A stretch of DNA of 64,000 nucleotides from Erigeron canadensis (taxonomy: Eukaryota > Streptophyta > Magnoliopsida > Asterales > Asteraceae): assembly GCF_010389155.1 (NCBI RefSeq), contig NC_057767.1, positions 3,455,765-3,519,764 on the forward strand, read 5' to 3'. Made by a program: the position numbers and the translations under genes. The notes under the pieces are model-generated. The model was not told the DNA's origin. It worked only from the letters and a program-made list of their open reading frames with translations, and did no database searches. Within the stretch, counting starts at the first letter, position 1, and each line of letters begins with the position of its first letter. Below are positions 1 through 13,447 of the stretch, in pieces.

Positions 1-891
1 CTGCAGACTGCAACATGGTGGGAGGAAGATGTTGAATTAGAGCTATATTCAGCATGGCGTAACTGAATTGAGCCCAATAAAAACACAAGGAAAATGAAAG
101 AGATCGTTTCAAGAGGCATGGTGGTGAACTGGCCTAGTCATGATAATTTCTTAGCATTTTCACATGTATATCAGTACACAATTTTTCCTTTTATTATTTT
201 CTATAGTTTTTTCATCTTTCATTTCTGTCAAAACACCTCCTATAGGTCATAGTGAGAACATATGTATATGAATAATCTATATTATGCCAAGATAGTAAAA
301 GTTCTATCAAATGGTTCACCTTGATGTATAATATGCTAGGAAAGCATTGGACTATCTGTGAGTTGATTGGGTATTATAATATTGATCTCCTGGGATACGG
401 ATCTAGAAATAGCCTTCAGAAGGGAAGTGTCTAGCTATTCATTATGCTTCAAATCTTTTATAAGGACTTGAAATCAATCATCTTTGAAAGTTTGAGATCA
501 TCTTGGTTTTAAGTCAGGTTATATATAAAGAATATCATGTGAAATCAGAAATGTCCACAAATCATGAATTATGAAAACTCAATCCAACTTACATAATATA
601 GTACATTCATTTATAGAAACCCTGAGATGATCCATAATCATTACCGACTTTCCTCGTAACAAGAGTCTTAAACAACATTGGTTACTCTTCAAGTTTTAGC
701 TATAAAAAACGCAGCGGTATATGTACATATTTCCTCACTCTCACAGATTCAATTAGCTGCCGTTGATGTTTCAGGGTCGTCCTATACTACATCAAAAAAC
801 AGGTACAACATACATAATTCACACCAAGTCAAAAATCTGTTAACTTACATGTAAATTTCTATCCACAAGTAGAACAAAAAAATTGATCATC
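1..891. other. 3' flank of the CNGC gene, no gene seen
   Basis: AT-rich DNA downstream of the channel gene. No long open frame, RNA gene or clear transposon end was recognised. The part nearest 891 is presumably the 3' UTR of the minus-strand channel gene, which ends with its TGA at 892-894. Confidence 0.5.
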
Positions 892-3800
892 TCATTCCAC
901 TGTAAAATCCGGCTCAGAGGGCTTTTGAAGACTAATAAACCCTGTGGACATACCACGTCTCCTCTGAACTCGTCTCATAGCATTAGCAGCAAACCTTGAT
1001 GCGTACATTGTTGCACCAAACGATGAGGCACGCCCTTTAATCAACGCACTTTCTTCATTTACATCATCATCATCCTCATCTGCAGAATAATCCTGATAAT
1101 CCTCATCGTCTTCTTCTTCCTCCAGCCGATGAAGTTCTATGAGCTTCCTCCTGGAATACCTTCTCCATGCGGCTTGTATAAAGCTTGCAGCCCATGTTCT
1201 CCATTGCTGTGAATAAAATCTGAATGTGTGTTGAACTTGTCGACTGTGAAGACGCCTGAACTGACTTGTGATGAACTTCACTTCATCTGCAATTAATGCG
1301 AATGCTTCTACTTCTGTTAATGCTTTTACTGTTCGAGTAGATGGTGGCAGATTAGCTGCTGATTTTGGATCCAAAGCCCAGGTTAGAAGCTCTTCACCAC
1401 AAAAATCGCCTTCTTTTAAGAAACCACGGTTGAAGAACCCACTTCTGCCACCATCCGTAGTGACACTTTCTAATCTGCCACGGATAATGAACAACATTTC
1501 ATCAACAGGGTCTTCTTCTCTTAGTACGTACGTGTTTTCTGTGTAGAGACTTGGTTTTAGGCGCTCACATATGGCATCAAGTAATCGTTCATCCATATTT
1601 GCAAACAGTGGCACCTGCAAAGGTTAACAGGAATGATTGTTTGCTATGATCCACAGAGTAGGTATATATGTGGCGTTTGGGTTGTCTATAAGTTCAAGTG
1701 GGTCAAAATGAAATCCCTTAAAGTAATCTTAAATTCTTAAAATAGTCAGTTACGTACCCTTTTGACTAAATTCAAACAAAGGTGTCTCTTGATATCCCTC
1801 CTTAGATCTTTAGGTAGACTCTGGACCAAGCTCTCTTCATCCACGCCTCTTGTTTCCACCCATTTGTACTGATCATAACGCCGTACTCTTTCTTTAAGCT
1901 CCTGAGGAAGTAACCTATGATGCATCCATTGTTCGGAGTCTCTCCTTTTGATCCTCATCTCCTCTAGGCGAACCGAAAGTGATTGGAGATAGGTCTATTA
2001 AAAAAAAACAATATAATGTGTTGTGATTACCAAAATATAAATCTTTTTATATAGACCAGTTACTAAAAAACATGATTTAGAAGATCTTATGCATTGAATA
2101 TTACTGTACATTAAGAAGCCTTTCCTCTAATTTGACCTATCTTTTTATCTACTTTTCTTTACTCTACTTGTTTGACCCGTTAGAGATAAGCATATCATGA
2201 ATAGACACATTTAATAAGTGAACGGTCGATATTACCACCTCTACTCATTTTGACTAAAGAATTGGCATCACTTTCTAACCTGCATGTTGCCGATGAGAAG
2301 AGCAAAGAGAATGAGCCCAGAAATTGCGATTATGATTGAGAAAATGATTTCTTTAGCATAGGTGCTGGTTTCTAGTCCCTGGCCGAGTGTACTGCACGAT
2401 TATGAAAAATCAAAAACGAGTGAACTGGAAAGACTAACATGCCAGTGAAATTAAGAATTTATAGTTTACAAATTTGACTTGTTTGAAGATATAATACAGT
2501 GTTAGAGGTTCCAATTTAGGCTAACCCATTTAATTAATAATAATAGACCCATTACCCAACCCACTGAACATCCCTATTACCACCTACACAAAACATCATA
2601 GGTGCTGAAAATCCTGAAATAGCATCAAAATTGTAAGACTGTCTGTTTTAAGCATTAAAACTAAAATACCTCAAGTTTCTTAAGCCCCACCATAAACAGT
2701 AGCAGTATTTAGATATAAATTGTTCAGATGAATCAACTTGAGACTGCACGGCTTGTAAGTAGATCCCGTAATCAAATTCTCCATAGGCCTCAGATTCAAC
2801 ACAATGTTCATCAAGAGTGGCTTTACTTATTTGAGCCCAGGCTTTATACCCGTCTGTCTTCTGATGTCCGCAGTAAAGATATTCTACTTCACACTTATTT
2901 TCCTTGATACAAGCTTGCTCCCAACATGAACTTTTACGCTCTACAGCTAATAGATACCAGAATGCCCCGAAAATCTGTTTTTTATATCACTTTTAATCAG
3001 ATATTTCAACATCAAAGTAAAACTCAGCATGCATAGACTGTATCTAGAGTTGGTATCCTTTCAACTAGACTAATGATACATAGCTCTTTCCCATTTTATT
3101 GATGATAGATTTTATAGATATAAAGAATTCTTGAAGAACCTATACTAAATACTAATGTAGCAGGTAGAAGTGTCAAATTTAACCACCCACTTATCAATAG
3201 CCGATTTGGGTTGTCTCTCATCCCAAACTGATCAGATGGTCCAAAATTTTATAGCTAAAACGGGTACGGGTCAAGTTTTCGAACAGCTCAAACAAATTAC
3301 TACACTTAAATCCCTTTTTTTGTGCACACAACCTCCTCGATTGTTTTTTTTTTTTAAAGAATTTAGATTATCACTGTCGTAATTAACTATTTTGGCTAAT
3401 CATAATCTACTCATTCTCTTTTGTAGCCCGGAACTAAAAAATTAAAACTTACATGTCCAGCAAGAACAAACCAAACCAAATAATATGCTGCACCAGCCCA
3501 AGCTGTTTCAGTAATGACACCCACAGTCTTTTTGAGCTCTGAAAACAATGGCAGGATACGGAAGGACCTAGGAATGTACTGCACAATTACAATCCACAGT
3601 AAAATCTTTTTCGTACCCATCACACCCGAACCATTTGATTTATGAAGAAATCTCCAAACTACAACCTGCACAAAACCATCAACTGATGTCACTAAATTAT
3701 AAAAATCAATAAGATAGATAAAGAGTGAAAACTATAAACCTCAACCTGTGGTAACGGTAGCACAGATAGAAGGTCAACTAAAAAATAACGTTGCACATAT

Positions 3801-4282
3801 CGCCTTGCTATTTGTGCAGGATCTATTACAAGTTCACCACGCCCAAACACACGAGACGATGGTGCAATATATGCTGTACGAAACTGGAGACCAATGCGGA
3901 TAATGTAGATTATATCAACTATGGTCCTCACAGTTGTGATAGAGTGTGCTAAACTTCTATGTATTTTTAAGCAATTCTCTTTGTTATTATAAACTGGGAT
4001 GTAAAAAAATAAAGGATCCACATATACTGCAAGAATGCAAGATAAGACCAAAAACTTGTTCCATATCAGAAGATTCTTGTCTTGAGGATCGATTATTTTT
4101 TTCTCGGACACTTTGAGATCTTCCGAGAACACTGCACGCGTCACTCCAGTTTTTAAACTTTGCCCAAAGTTTATTAGTCCTTCCCCACCTCTTCTCATTC
4201 CTAACTTTATCGACTTGGATGCAGTAGGACGTGGAGGACCAGTATTGTTCGCTCCTTCTACATTGAACCCAAATCTCTTCAT
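892..4282 (-). CDS. CNGC: Cyclic nucleotide-gated cation channel, plant CNGC group II (CNGC5/6/9-like)
   Basis: Plasma-membrane type non-selective/Ca2+-permeable channel subunit with calmodulin and cyclic-nucleotide binding regions. Six exons: 4282-3746, 3665-3453, 2974-2670, 2391-2280, 1994-1758 and 1614-892. All have GT-AG borders and matching phase, giving 708 residues, normal for the family. Membrane segments start near residue 75. The stretch RTAYIAPSSRVFGRGELV (about 135-152) is a CNGC hallmark. The pore signature LSTLGQGLETS is split between exons 3 and 4, with filter Gly-Gln-Gly at 355-357. The C-linker is in exon 5. The cyclic-nucleotide domain (about 470-590) contains FCGEELLTWAL. 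An IQ motif (FIQAAWRRYSRRKL) lies at 614-627, followed by an acidic stretch (about 632-654). The C-terminus KPSEPDFTVE matches group II from memory. The start is the first ATG of exon 1. A possible 5'-UTR intron donor is near 4894. The exact orthologue within group II is not decided. Confidence 0.93.
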
Positions 4283-5250
4283 CTTGCTAGTACTTGATGA
4301 ATATACAATTCAATTCAAGATTATTCAACCTAAATTCAAAAGTAAATCGAAAGTTTAGAATGAAAGTGTCTCACTTTTAACAAGTTAATGAATCACACCG
4401 AAAAAATAATACAAGATACTTGTCAAATTATTTTCCGGTTTATTTATACCTTGCAAAATAGATGCTCTCTACCTGGTCACCTATGTTGTCTTGTAACATT
4501 AATCAAACGCTTTGTGAAATGAAGATGGGAGAACGAAGGTCCAATCCTTAATAGGGAAACGTTCAAGACGTTTCTACCCAACAACGATACCACCATGAAA
4601 TCTTGGTAACATCCGTTAAATACAAATTAAATGCAGAATTCTAAGACCATACGATGAACGCCAACTTATAAATCACGAATTCACATTGCCCTGTATTATT
4701 AATCATGAATTCAGCCGAAGATATAATAAACATTTAAACGATATGCATTGTTGTATAAATTCAAATTATATTGTATAATAGTATCTATACATAAACGAAC
4801 ATAGATCCATTATCAATTTTTTTTTTTTTTATAAAAAAAACGACATACAAACACGTAAAGAAAAGTACATATCAAATTTCCGGAATCAATATACCTTAAA
4901 TTTGTAAGCTTCTTGCCATGGGTTTTTTCTTTGGTTCGATAAGGATCAGTATCAAATAAACGAGACGAAAAATGGTGTTTTGCACGCGCAAGATTTTGAT
5001 GAGAGTCTAATTTGGGGGGAAATTTTGGCCTGAAAAAAAGGGGGAAAATGGCTGATAAAATGTAGAGGTGTTTTTAATCGGTCCATTGAGCGATAAAAAA
5101 GGTTAGCCGTTGGTCCACTACCCTTGTGGCGGGAAAGTGTAGAGTTTACATATTATTTGCCAAATATATTGGCAAAATAATTCAATATTCATTTGACAAT
5201 ATAAATTCCACTTATGGTGGGGGTTTCCCTTACGGATTTCAGGTGTAAGG
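4283..5250 (-). promoter_or_regulatory. 5' UTR and promoter side of the CNGC gene
   Basis: Region upstream of the channel ATG on the minus strand. Reading toward the gene there is a plausible splice donor (exon ending TTTAAG, intron starting GTATAT at 4894), suggesting a 5'-UTR intron, a common arrangement in this family. The acceptor is uncertain. No unambiguous TATA box was fixed. Confidence 0.35.
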
Positions 5251-6279
5251 TTTATTGTTGAGGGGTTAAATTTGGTAATCTATCATTAAAAGAATTCTCA
5301 AGCACAGACTCATTTAAAAAATACGAGTATGTATGTTAAACATCTCAACATTTACAAGTAATTTATAATTTTTTTTTGGAAAAACAACAAAATAACTTTT
5401 ACTTGCGTCCAACCTTTTTACTCAAATAAAAAAAACATTTGATAGAAATATCCGGTTGAAACTATATTTAAGACGTTGATTGTTATCTATATTATACTAT
5501 ATACAATATTTAAAAAAAGCAAAATTATTATTTTCTATCAACCTTATCAAATGAAAATCAATGTAGTTAATTAGTTTCATATTAACATATAGAAAACACA
5601 ATTATGTCGATGTGTTATATAACCCAAAACCAGCATTTGACGAAACCAACAGGCGGACACCATGAGTTTTACTTTTAAATTTGATTTACATTATAATTTG
5701 AAATTGAAAAAATAATCGACCATCATACATTGCAATGGTACTATCTACCAATATATATATAACAAGATGCTAAATTCTTTTATGGAGAAACAAGGACCGT
5801 TAGATAAGTTCAAACTTTTGATTATAACCCTTAGATCTAAATAATAGTACCATTACCAAATTTAATATTAAGTAAACACAACATTAGTCCATCTACTTTG
5901 GATAATTTACACTTTTTTTGTTTTTCATCACTAATTTACAGTTTCCATCATTAATATTTAATCACTAATATTAAGAAAACACAATTTTAGTCCTTGTATT
6001 TGAAATAATTAAATTTTGTATATTTAATAAAGTATGTATATACCTAGGAAGCCATAGATCAATCGATCAGTGTAATGTGTAAACATAATGAACTAATATA
6101 TATACTCATGCATGTATGAGTTTATATTGTAACCGTATTATTAAGTTATCAAATCGTTTACAATTATACTATATACATTAAAGGTCTTTTAGATTATTCG
6201 ACTATTATTTAACTAATATAGATAACTATTAATTTATTAATAAAAGAAAAAACATGTCATTCACTATATATACTAGATA

Positions 6280-6312
6280 CTAGATTAAACTCGTATGTTG
6301 TGCGGGATAATT
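6280..6312 (-). mobile_element. Helitron-type 3' terminus
   Basis: Read on the minus strand, a GC-rich partial hairpin (CCCGCACAACATACGAG) is followed by about 8 AT-rich bases and then CTAG with a T flank, the CTRR-T signature of Helitron 3' ends. The rest of the element was not delimited. Confidence 0.4.
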
Positions 6313-8827
6313 GAGAACATAAATATAAAAACAATAATTGATAGTTACATTATTATTCATAGCTATGGTAAAGTACTATCAGATTACGACTGATAAAATA
6401 AAATAAAATTATAGTTTATGAATATATTATATACGCCAAGTATAAAAGCAAGACTAATGAAACATAAATATTTAAATCATAAAAGTCTTTCTCATGATAT
6501 ATAATTATTAAATATAATATAATAAATACTTTTCAAAAAATAAACATAATATAATAAACAATCTTATTTGATAAAAGATAATTATCATTGAATTAATTAA
6601 AAAAAAAGTAGTATAATGTATATAATCTTTGTACTTATTTATAAAATGGAAAATTAAATATTAATGATTAGGATTATGATTAATGATTATGATCAAAATT
6701 GATGATAAAGATTGTACATGGCAACATAGATATAACAATTTAAATGGAAAATATGGCACTTCATTAAAAATCTAATGTGACAAAAAAACTAAAAATGTCA
6801 CCTATGAAATTATCATCTCTTATTTACATAGAGAGATTGAATACATGATATATAATTATAAAAACATAATGAGTTTGAATTTTTCATTACAAGCCTTAAT
6901 TTTTTTATTAACTTAGTTTAATTTCGTACGCATATTTAAATTTCAATACAAGAACAATTACCTTTTATATTTTGACAAAATATTACAAGAAAAAAAAAAT
7001 TAAAAAAAGAGTTATAAAATACGAAAAAATACTAGAACAAAACACAAAAATATGGAAGTTAGATTGTCTAATTTATTATTGAAAGTTAGATTATTTGAAC
7101 AAAACACATAAAATAAATATGTTATTTTATTAAATAGATACATAATGTAGTTTAAGATTTATAATCGAGTATTTGATTTTATATAAATAAGAAGATAATA
7201 TGTTTTTTGAAATTTCATTTAAATCACAGGGTAGATCGAAGGGAACCCTTTGATCCTGTGTACCGAATTGGTACCTACGAAACCTCAATGTTGAGTTTTT
7301 TTGCATCGATGATTAGCTATCATTATCAGTCTTATCCACGACAAGAATTGAACATGTGTCCTTCAAGACAACAGACTCTCAATGATGTCATGGTGGCCAA
7401 CCCACCTAAATGAGTTGGTTTGAAATTTAATCATAGTAGATAAAGTGTTTTGTTTATATTTACTTTTATATCGTCATTATACAAATATATAACAACCATA
7501 TTATAGAAAACAGCTACACTAAAGAGCAATTTTGAATATTATTATATTCACCAGTATTAGATGTATTAACATTACATTGTCATTATACCAAAATTTATAT
7601 ATCTCACTAGCCATTTTTGATGCAAATAAAACTTTAAATAACAATACAATTGTATTTTAACATGTTTTATCTATAACTAATAAATATGTTATTCTTAAAA
7701 CTTATTGTGTTTATTTCGCTTATTTATATTGTCTCGCGTAATATACAGAAAATATAATTTTACTTTTATATATACAAAAATACGACTTTCTTAAATAATT
7801 ATTAACCAATTGAAATATTTTATTTCATTTAATTAATATTTGCTTATGTTGTTGATCCTATCAAATTGAAAAACTTATTACTTGACACTTTTTAATAAGT
7901 TATTAATTATATGTTTTTCCTAATAAATCTAGAAGTTGAAATTTAGGGTCTCTTATAAGATTATATTATGAACTTTCAAATCTTAATTATTGTATTATAA
8001 TTAGCTTTTACATAAGTTATGTTAATTAAAGTAAATATTAAAAGTTTAAGATTTTAATTTCCTAAATATTTTAGTTTTTAAATTTGTTACATAAATCCAA
8101 TATTTGTTTCAAATATTATTATATTAATAATAAAATTCAACCATGATTTTAAAAAAATATTTTGAAAATTTCTAAAAATTTAACTATAAATACATAATCC
8201 GAAACCTCAATGTATATTGATGTGAAACTAATTTTAAAAATTTCAAAAGGTTAACTATAAATACAAAAAGTAAACTTTCAAAAGATGAGCTACTGGCAAG
8301 GTCTTAAACCTTAAGAAAATCCATCAGGGTATAAATCACACTTTCGAAGTTTGTATGAGTGGATAATTAAGAGGGTTTTCAATAATACTGGGTTTCATCT
8401 CAGACATGAGTGGTTCAAATGCTAACTACTTTTGTTTTGTTAAACTTTCTTTATATGTATATTTATATAAACATTAAACTACGTGAAAATTGTAAAAAAT
8501 GACTAATATGGTTACACTAATTAAAGAGAAGTCAAATCCATATAGAGCTTTTATTTATATTCCGCTAAACAAATTTGTTTATATTGAATTTCAAACTATC
8601 ACTTGACACAATAATTTGAAGTGTTACTAATTGTTTATAGAAACATAAAATCATGAAATTTTATGTTTTTTTTTTCTATATAAAGACATACATTAACAAC
8701 AAGATACTAATTAATTTACAACTTTGGCACCATGGTACTAATTAATCTATTTTCAACATCTTTTATATATGGTTGTCAATGTATGATATTGTGAAACGAT
8801 AACTTGTCACTAATTAAATATGTGATC

Positions 8828-8855
8828 TCGCGTATTACGCGGGACAATAATCTAG
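8828..8855 (+). mobile_element. Helitron-type 3' terminus
   Basis: A near-perfect short hairpin, CGCGTA-T-TACGCG, is followed by GGGACAATAAT and CTAG with a T flank. This is the hairpin plus CTRR arrangement of Helitron 3' ends. The matching 5' TC end was not found with confidence. Confidence 0.5.
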
Positions 8856-9049
8856 TTCTAGTATATGTTACAATGGAGGTTCATCCTATACCCGTACAAA
8901 CTTTGTGACCACGTAAATGAAAAGTGATTCAACCTTGGTTCAACCCATTGACAACCGTAGGTGCCACAAATTTTACACGGGACCTAAACCAATAGCCTAA
9001 TAATTTTTCTAACTATTTGATGATGACATGTAGAAAAATCAAGAGCAAG

Positions 9050-9240
9050 ATTAGAATGATTATTAGTGAATAATTTTAAGATAATTCTCCTAATAATTCT
9101 CTTAATAATTATTAGGAGAATTATTAGGAATGATTATTAGTGGATAATTTTACATGGAACCTAAACTAATTGCCTAATAATTCTCCTAACTATTTCACAC
9201 CTTATTATACGAGTAGTTTTAAGATAATTTTTAGTCTAAC
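9050..9240. repeat. AT-rich inverted and direct repeat block
   Basis: The motif ATTCTCCTAATAATTCTC at about 9081-9098 is answered by its inverse around 9110-9130, giving an imperfect palindrome. In addition, the block around 8977-9030 (gggacctaaaccaatagcctaataa) recurs in diverged form at about 9150-9195. The pattern suggests a decayed foldback or MITE-like element. Confidence 0.45.
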
Positions 9241-9339
9241 TTTTAAGATGATTTATCATTTGTCATTTTACACCCATCATGTTGTCATGAGACCCGTTGA
9301 TGGATAAATGACCGATAAGGTGATAACAAATTTCTTGTA

Positions 9340-9603
9340 CTCCCTCCGTCCCATTTTAATTGTCCTATTTTGACTGGTCGAGTCTTTTTCTTCTGACTTT
9401 GACCATAAATATCTTTGTTTGTGTTATAGATTAGTTGATGAAAGTTATATTAATGAAAAGTACATTTAAAAACTCAATCTATTCATATATGTTATATCAA
9501 TTGTTATATAACATAAACAAAAACATTTACGGTTAAAGTTGATAGAAAAAGAATCAAAAAGTCAAAATATGACACTTAATATGGGACGGAGAGAGACAGA
9601 GAG
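9340..9603. mobile_element. Stowaway-type MITE (Tc1/mariner)
   Basis: A 264-bp element starting CTCCCTCCGTCCCATTTTAA and ending in the inverse form (TATGGGACGGAGAGAG), flanked by TA at 9338-9339 and 9604-9605. The CTCCCTCCGT terminal repeat and TA target duplication are the defining Stowaway features. The right end carries a few extra bases, so the copy is not fresh. Confidence 0.85.
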
Positions 9604-9605
9604 TA

Positions 9606-11508
9606 TATTTTTTTCAATAGTAAATGATTGTTATGAGATTTAACTTCTTTTTTTCTATTTAAGACTTGGTTCATTCTTTAGATCTCAGATTTTAAATTAA
9701 CACAACTGAAACCATATGTAAGTGATTAGAGTCTCTTCTAATATTTAGTTTACTACAAATTTCCGTATTTGTGAATGGAGGGGATATACGTTTAATCCAT
9801 TTTTGGGGTATGGGTTAGTTTGACAGAGGAAGCATGGGCAGTCTATATATGTAACAAAATAGTATTACAGTATGGTGGGGAACGATACACATATGATAGG
9901 ACTTCTGCATATCTAACTGGATCTAATTATTGGGATTGCCCAATTGTATGCTTTTACAGATAAATTAGTCCTAAATGGAACTATCAAACTAACTTTGTTA
10001 TCATTGTCATTTGGTGTTTAAATTTAAGGGGTTGTCTTATATGCTGTTAACAACAAATGTTTATCTGCTATTTCACCTGACATTCAGGGAGGAGGCTGAG
10101 TTTTATTTCATCACCTGGAAAATTAATGTGAGAGCAGGAGACTGATGTTTGCAGTACATAACATTTTCCATAAATTTAAATCATCAAATTATTACGAAAT
10201 CTCTTTAGTTTTATCAATCATTGATAAATGGGTTGATATTTAAGGACTTAGAGACTTTAAAATTTTAGAGTTCAAAACCATAAACAATATTTAAAGTGGT
10301 ATAATGATTAGGTGACTGGCTATCTTTATCAGTGGTCTCGAACATTGTATGATAAAACATATTGGGGTGACTAGGATAAAAGTTAGAAAATAGTGGGAAA
10401 AAAAATAACCCGGTGAGACCGATAGATATATATTTCTCTCGCAGATCGATAACTTGAATAGAAAAAACCTCCTTGTTTGTCGGTTTATATATTGTTTTAA
10501 ATTTTGTTTTTGGTTCTTACAATTAAATGGTCAATTAGATGCAACTAATGATGAAGAATTGAAGATAACTTTTGATACTTCTGTGTATTAGTACCTTTCA
10601 TGCAAAATTAAAGAAGCTTTATAAAAAAGTATAAGGAGCCACGCTGTTGGCTTTTAATGGGTTCCTTTTTCTTAGCCATTTTAACCCACAAATCAAATGT
10701 GCCAAAACTTTGGTAGTTCATTTTGAAAAACCAAAATGATTAGACAACAAATCAACCACACTCAAAAGCCGAATCAATAGGAGTATATAGTACTAACCCT
10801 TTAAATGAAAAGTTGTGATTTATGCTTTTAAAATTCATTCTTGGTTTATTCATTTCACTTTTTTGAACAGTATATGTCAATTATACTATTTATTATATTA
10901 TAAAATTTGGTTAATTGAACACTTCATGTGTAGTTGATGCAAGACAAGTTTAATAGAAGCCCTACTATGGTGTTTTGTTGGCTATTCCTGAAGCATCTAG
11001 ATAGTTACCTTACGATTGATCTAAGCACTTGTTAGCCAGACCCTTTGGCATGACCGGTGTTGTATCGGCTAGTGCATTATGTTTATGGGTCGATAAGAAT
11101 CCATTTTGTTGTATTAGTAAATTTATCTTGAATTTAACTGTTTATGACTAAGGCAATAATCTGTAAAACAGATGGTAAAAAGGTAATAAACTAATAATAA
11201 TACAAGTATTACATATTTATATAGCTTTCGAAAACATACCTATTATGAATGATAAAAAGATTACTAAACAAGATGATTAATGATAACTGTAAAACGGATC
11301 AAAGGACAAGATTTTTTATGTTTTAGTTACCGGAAATGACAAGTCTTTAGACTCAAATGTAAAACATGGGTATTTCAATTCTTTAGCCACTCTCGAGATG
11401 TTTAACTATATGAAGATTTTAGATATGAAATTTATTCTGGAAATAACATGGATGTGTAACCAATATATTACCTTGGTTGTAGTTGATTATGATTTTTGTA
11501 CGCGTAAG
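9606..11508. other. Intergenic, no feature recognised
   Basis: AT-rich DNA with no convincing frame, repeat end or RNA gene. Confidence 0.4.
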
Positions 11509-11720
11509 CAGTGGCGGAAGATATGAAGGACCAAAGGGGGTTTTGGTCCTTCCAACATTTTGGACCATATTTAGCAATTATATATTATTTAAGGGTAAAT
11601 AAATTTTTTTTATGTGTTTTTGTACCCCTCAGAAGCAAAACATAGATGTAGAAAAGAGAAAACCTAAAACCTCAAAAAAAAATTGACCCCTTTAATAACG
11701 TCGTTCAAGTTCCGCCGCTG
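11509..11720. mobile_element. hAT-like MITE
   Basis: A 212-bp element with terminal inverted repeats CAGTGGCGGAAGATATGAA and, at the right end, the inverse of CAGCGGCGGAACTTGAA. The CA-G ends and the flanks GCGTAAG (left) and ACGTAAG (right) suggest a hAT-type 7-8-bp target duplication with one mismatch. It is too short to encode protein and is non-autonomous. Confidence 0.7.
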
Positions 11721-12714
11721 ACGTAAGACTATTCTTTCACAGTTTTACTCATAGTAAAACTTATGTAAAGTATCTTAATAAAACATAATAATGAAAGATG
11801 ATGTATAATGGAAAAAAGGGGATACCACCACTCTAAAAAGGATCCCATGATATTCTTTTGACATCAATTGTAGAAGACAAAATTGTCCTGGTACTACATT
11901 GAGTCATTGATAACACCAATTTAGCTAAGCAGAATTTTTTATGCCACTGACCCTAATTGTTTTCATAATTATGGTATGATTTTTTAGTCATGAAGAATGT
12001 TATATTAATGGAAGTCCAAAGCTTCTGCTTTCCACAAAGTTTATATGTTGAAATATATAAATTACTTAATTATTTTATCAACCAATTGCATCATGTGTTA
12101 TTATTGTATTACACTTAAGGACAAGGGTGCAGTGCCACAACTTAACAAATTGACTAGTTATTTGTTAGTTTTCGGCCAATCAAACGTCGCAACGTGTCTT
12201 TGCAAAAAAATAGCGAAAAAGAACCAAAAGTAGCAAAATCACATGGTGTAGTGCAAAAAAAATAACCAAAACTTGTCAAAATGCCAATGCCGGAAAAATT
12301 AAAGGTTGGGGGAAAAAAATATGAAAAAGTGACCGTATTTAATAACAAGTGATACCTGGACTCAGAATTTTGGGGTCGGGAATTTCGAAAGTCGAAGACG
12401 TCATGGCTGTCAACCCGAAGGTTTACCTCGCCAAGATATGTCCCGGATTTTCCATGTCTCTTTTTTACGAACATTTTGTATCATCATCGCCCATCTAACG
12501 TAACACCGACAACCTAATTGTTCAACGATATCATCATCGGCATAAAACTACTTTTCCGGCTACCTATTGCTTTAATGGAACAAAAGACGGCAATACTACC
12601 AAGGAAAAATCCGGCAACACTACCGTTAAGCTAACACTACCAAGTTAATCACAAACATGCAATAAACGGTAATGTAAATATAATAAATATACATATAATC
12701 AAGAATAAGCAGCA

Positions 12715-12985
12715 GCAGTTAACCGGAAAACCCAAAAAAAGGGCTCGCTGGAAAACCGTATAAACCGGAAACCCCAAAAAGGAGTAACCGGAAAACCGAA
12801 ACAACACCGCCAGAAACCCCAAAAAGGAGTCACCGGATCACATGCAGCAACGATTAAACCAGAAACCCCAAAAAAGGAGTCACCGGAAAACCGAATAAAC
12901 CAGAAACCCCAAAAAATGGGCCATCGAAAAACCGATTAAACCAGAAACCCCAAAAAAGGGGTCACCAGAAAAGTAGCCAATGAAT
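12715..12985. repeat. Short tandem array inside the Harbinger element
   Basis: About six imperfect copies of a 35-50-bp unit with the core CCGGAAACCCCAAAAAGGAG and the partner CACCGGAAAACCG. Spacing is uneven and copies have drifted. A single further copy lies near 13065-13090. It does not keep an open frame and looks like an expansion within the transposon interior. Confidence 0.7.
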
Positions 12986-13199
12986 GTGTCAACTACACCC
13001 TTGCCAAAGCTAAACAACTATTTGGCCGTAAAAGTGAACATTTCTGGGCTTCTGGCCGACAACTACCGGAAACCCCAAAAAGGGGTTTCAGATCTCATTG
13101 GAATAAGGGTATTGTATGTTAGGAGTATCGACAAGTTTTTCTAACATGGATTCCGGCAATAAAAGGCAAGAAAACCATAGGATTAGCCTCAAAATCGAA

Positions 13200-13229
13200 C
13201 CCCCCCCCCCCCCCCCCCCCAAAAAAAAA
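13200..13229. repeat. Poly(C)-poly(A) homopolymer tract
   Basis: About 21 consecutive C followed by nine A. A run of C this long is rare in an AT-rich plant genome and its length may be a sequencing estimate. Confidence 0.9.
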
Positions 13230-13447
13230 GGTTTCCGGTGATAAAAGGTTTTTGGCACAAGAACAAAAAAAAGACGGTCACATAGCACGCTCCCAACGTT
13301 CACAAGGATCGACCAAATGTGGTCGATTTATATAGCCGATCCAACTTGCCAATGTTTACCAATACACATGCTTCAAGGTAGCCAAAGAGCTGATGCTTGT
13401 CAAACCAACTTACCGAGTAAATAAGTCGACTCCACCCTTTGCCCTTA

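Larger units (their letters stand above)
5251..9337. other. Gene-poor AT-rich intergenic DNA with transposon remnants
   Basis: No gene-like frame; the 68-codon frame at 7207 resembles nothing and has very AT-rich flanks. The region holds Helitron-type 3' termini at 6280 (minus) and 8855 (plus). Between 8975 and 9240 there are diverged direct repeats and AT-rich inverted repeats built on a TAATAATTCTCCTAATAAT-like motif. Confidence 0.5.
12118..13444. mobile_element. PIF/Harbinger-type non-autonomous element
   Basis: A 1,327-bp element flanked by TTA on both sides (12115-12117 and 13445-13447), the Harbinger target duplication. The ends AGGACAAGGGTGCAG and (inverted) GGGCAAAGGGTGGAG match at 11 of 15 positions. 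Subterminal sequence near the right end (CGCTCCCAACGTT, then CCGATC-type motifs) is shared with the element at 18838-20183, so the two belong to one family. No transposase frame is visible. The interior holds a short tandem array and a poly(C) tract. A 106-codon minus-strand frame at 12154-12474 has no recognisable homology. Confidence 0.75.

Noticed and set aside
7207..7413. 68-codon plus frame as a small gene
   Set aside because: No ATG context or homology, and it sits in AT-rich DNA between Helitron ends. A short chance frame is more likely.
12154..12474. 106-codon minus frame as a transposase gene
   Set aside because: No Harbinger motif, and it lies at the edge of a non-autonomous element. 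The residues look like translated non-coding DNA.
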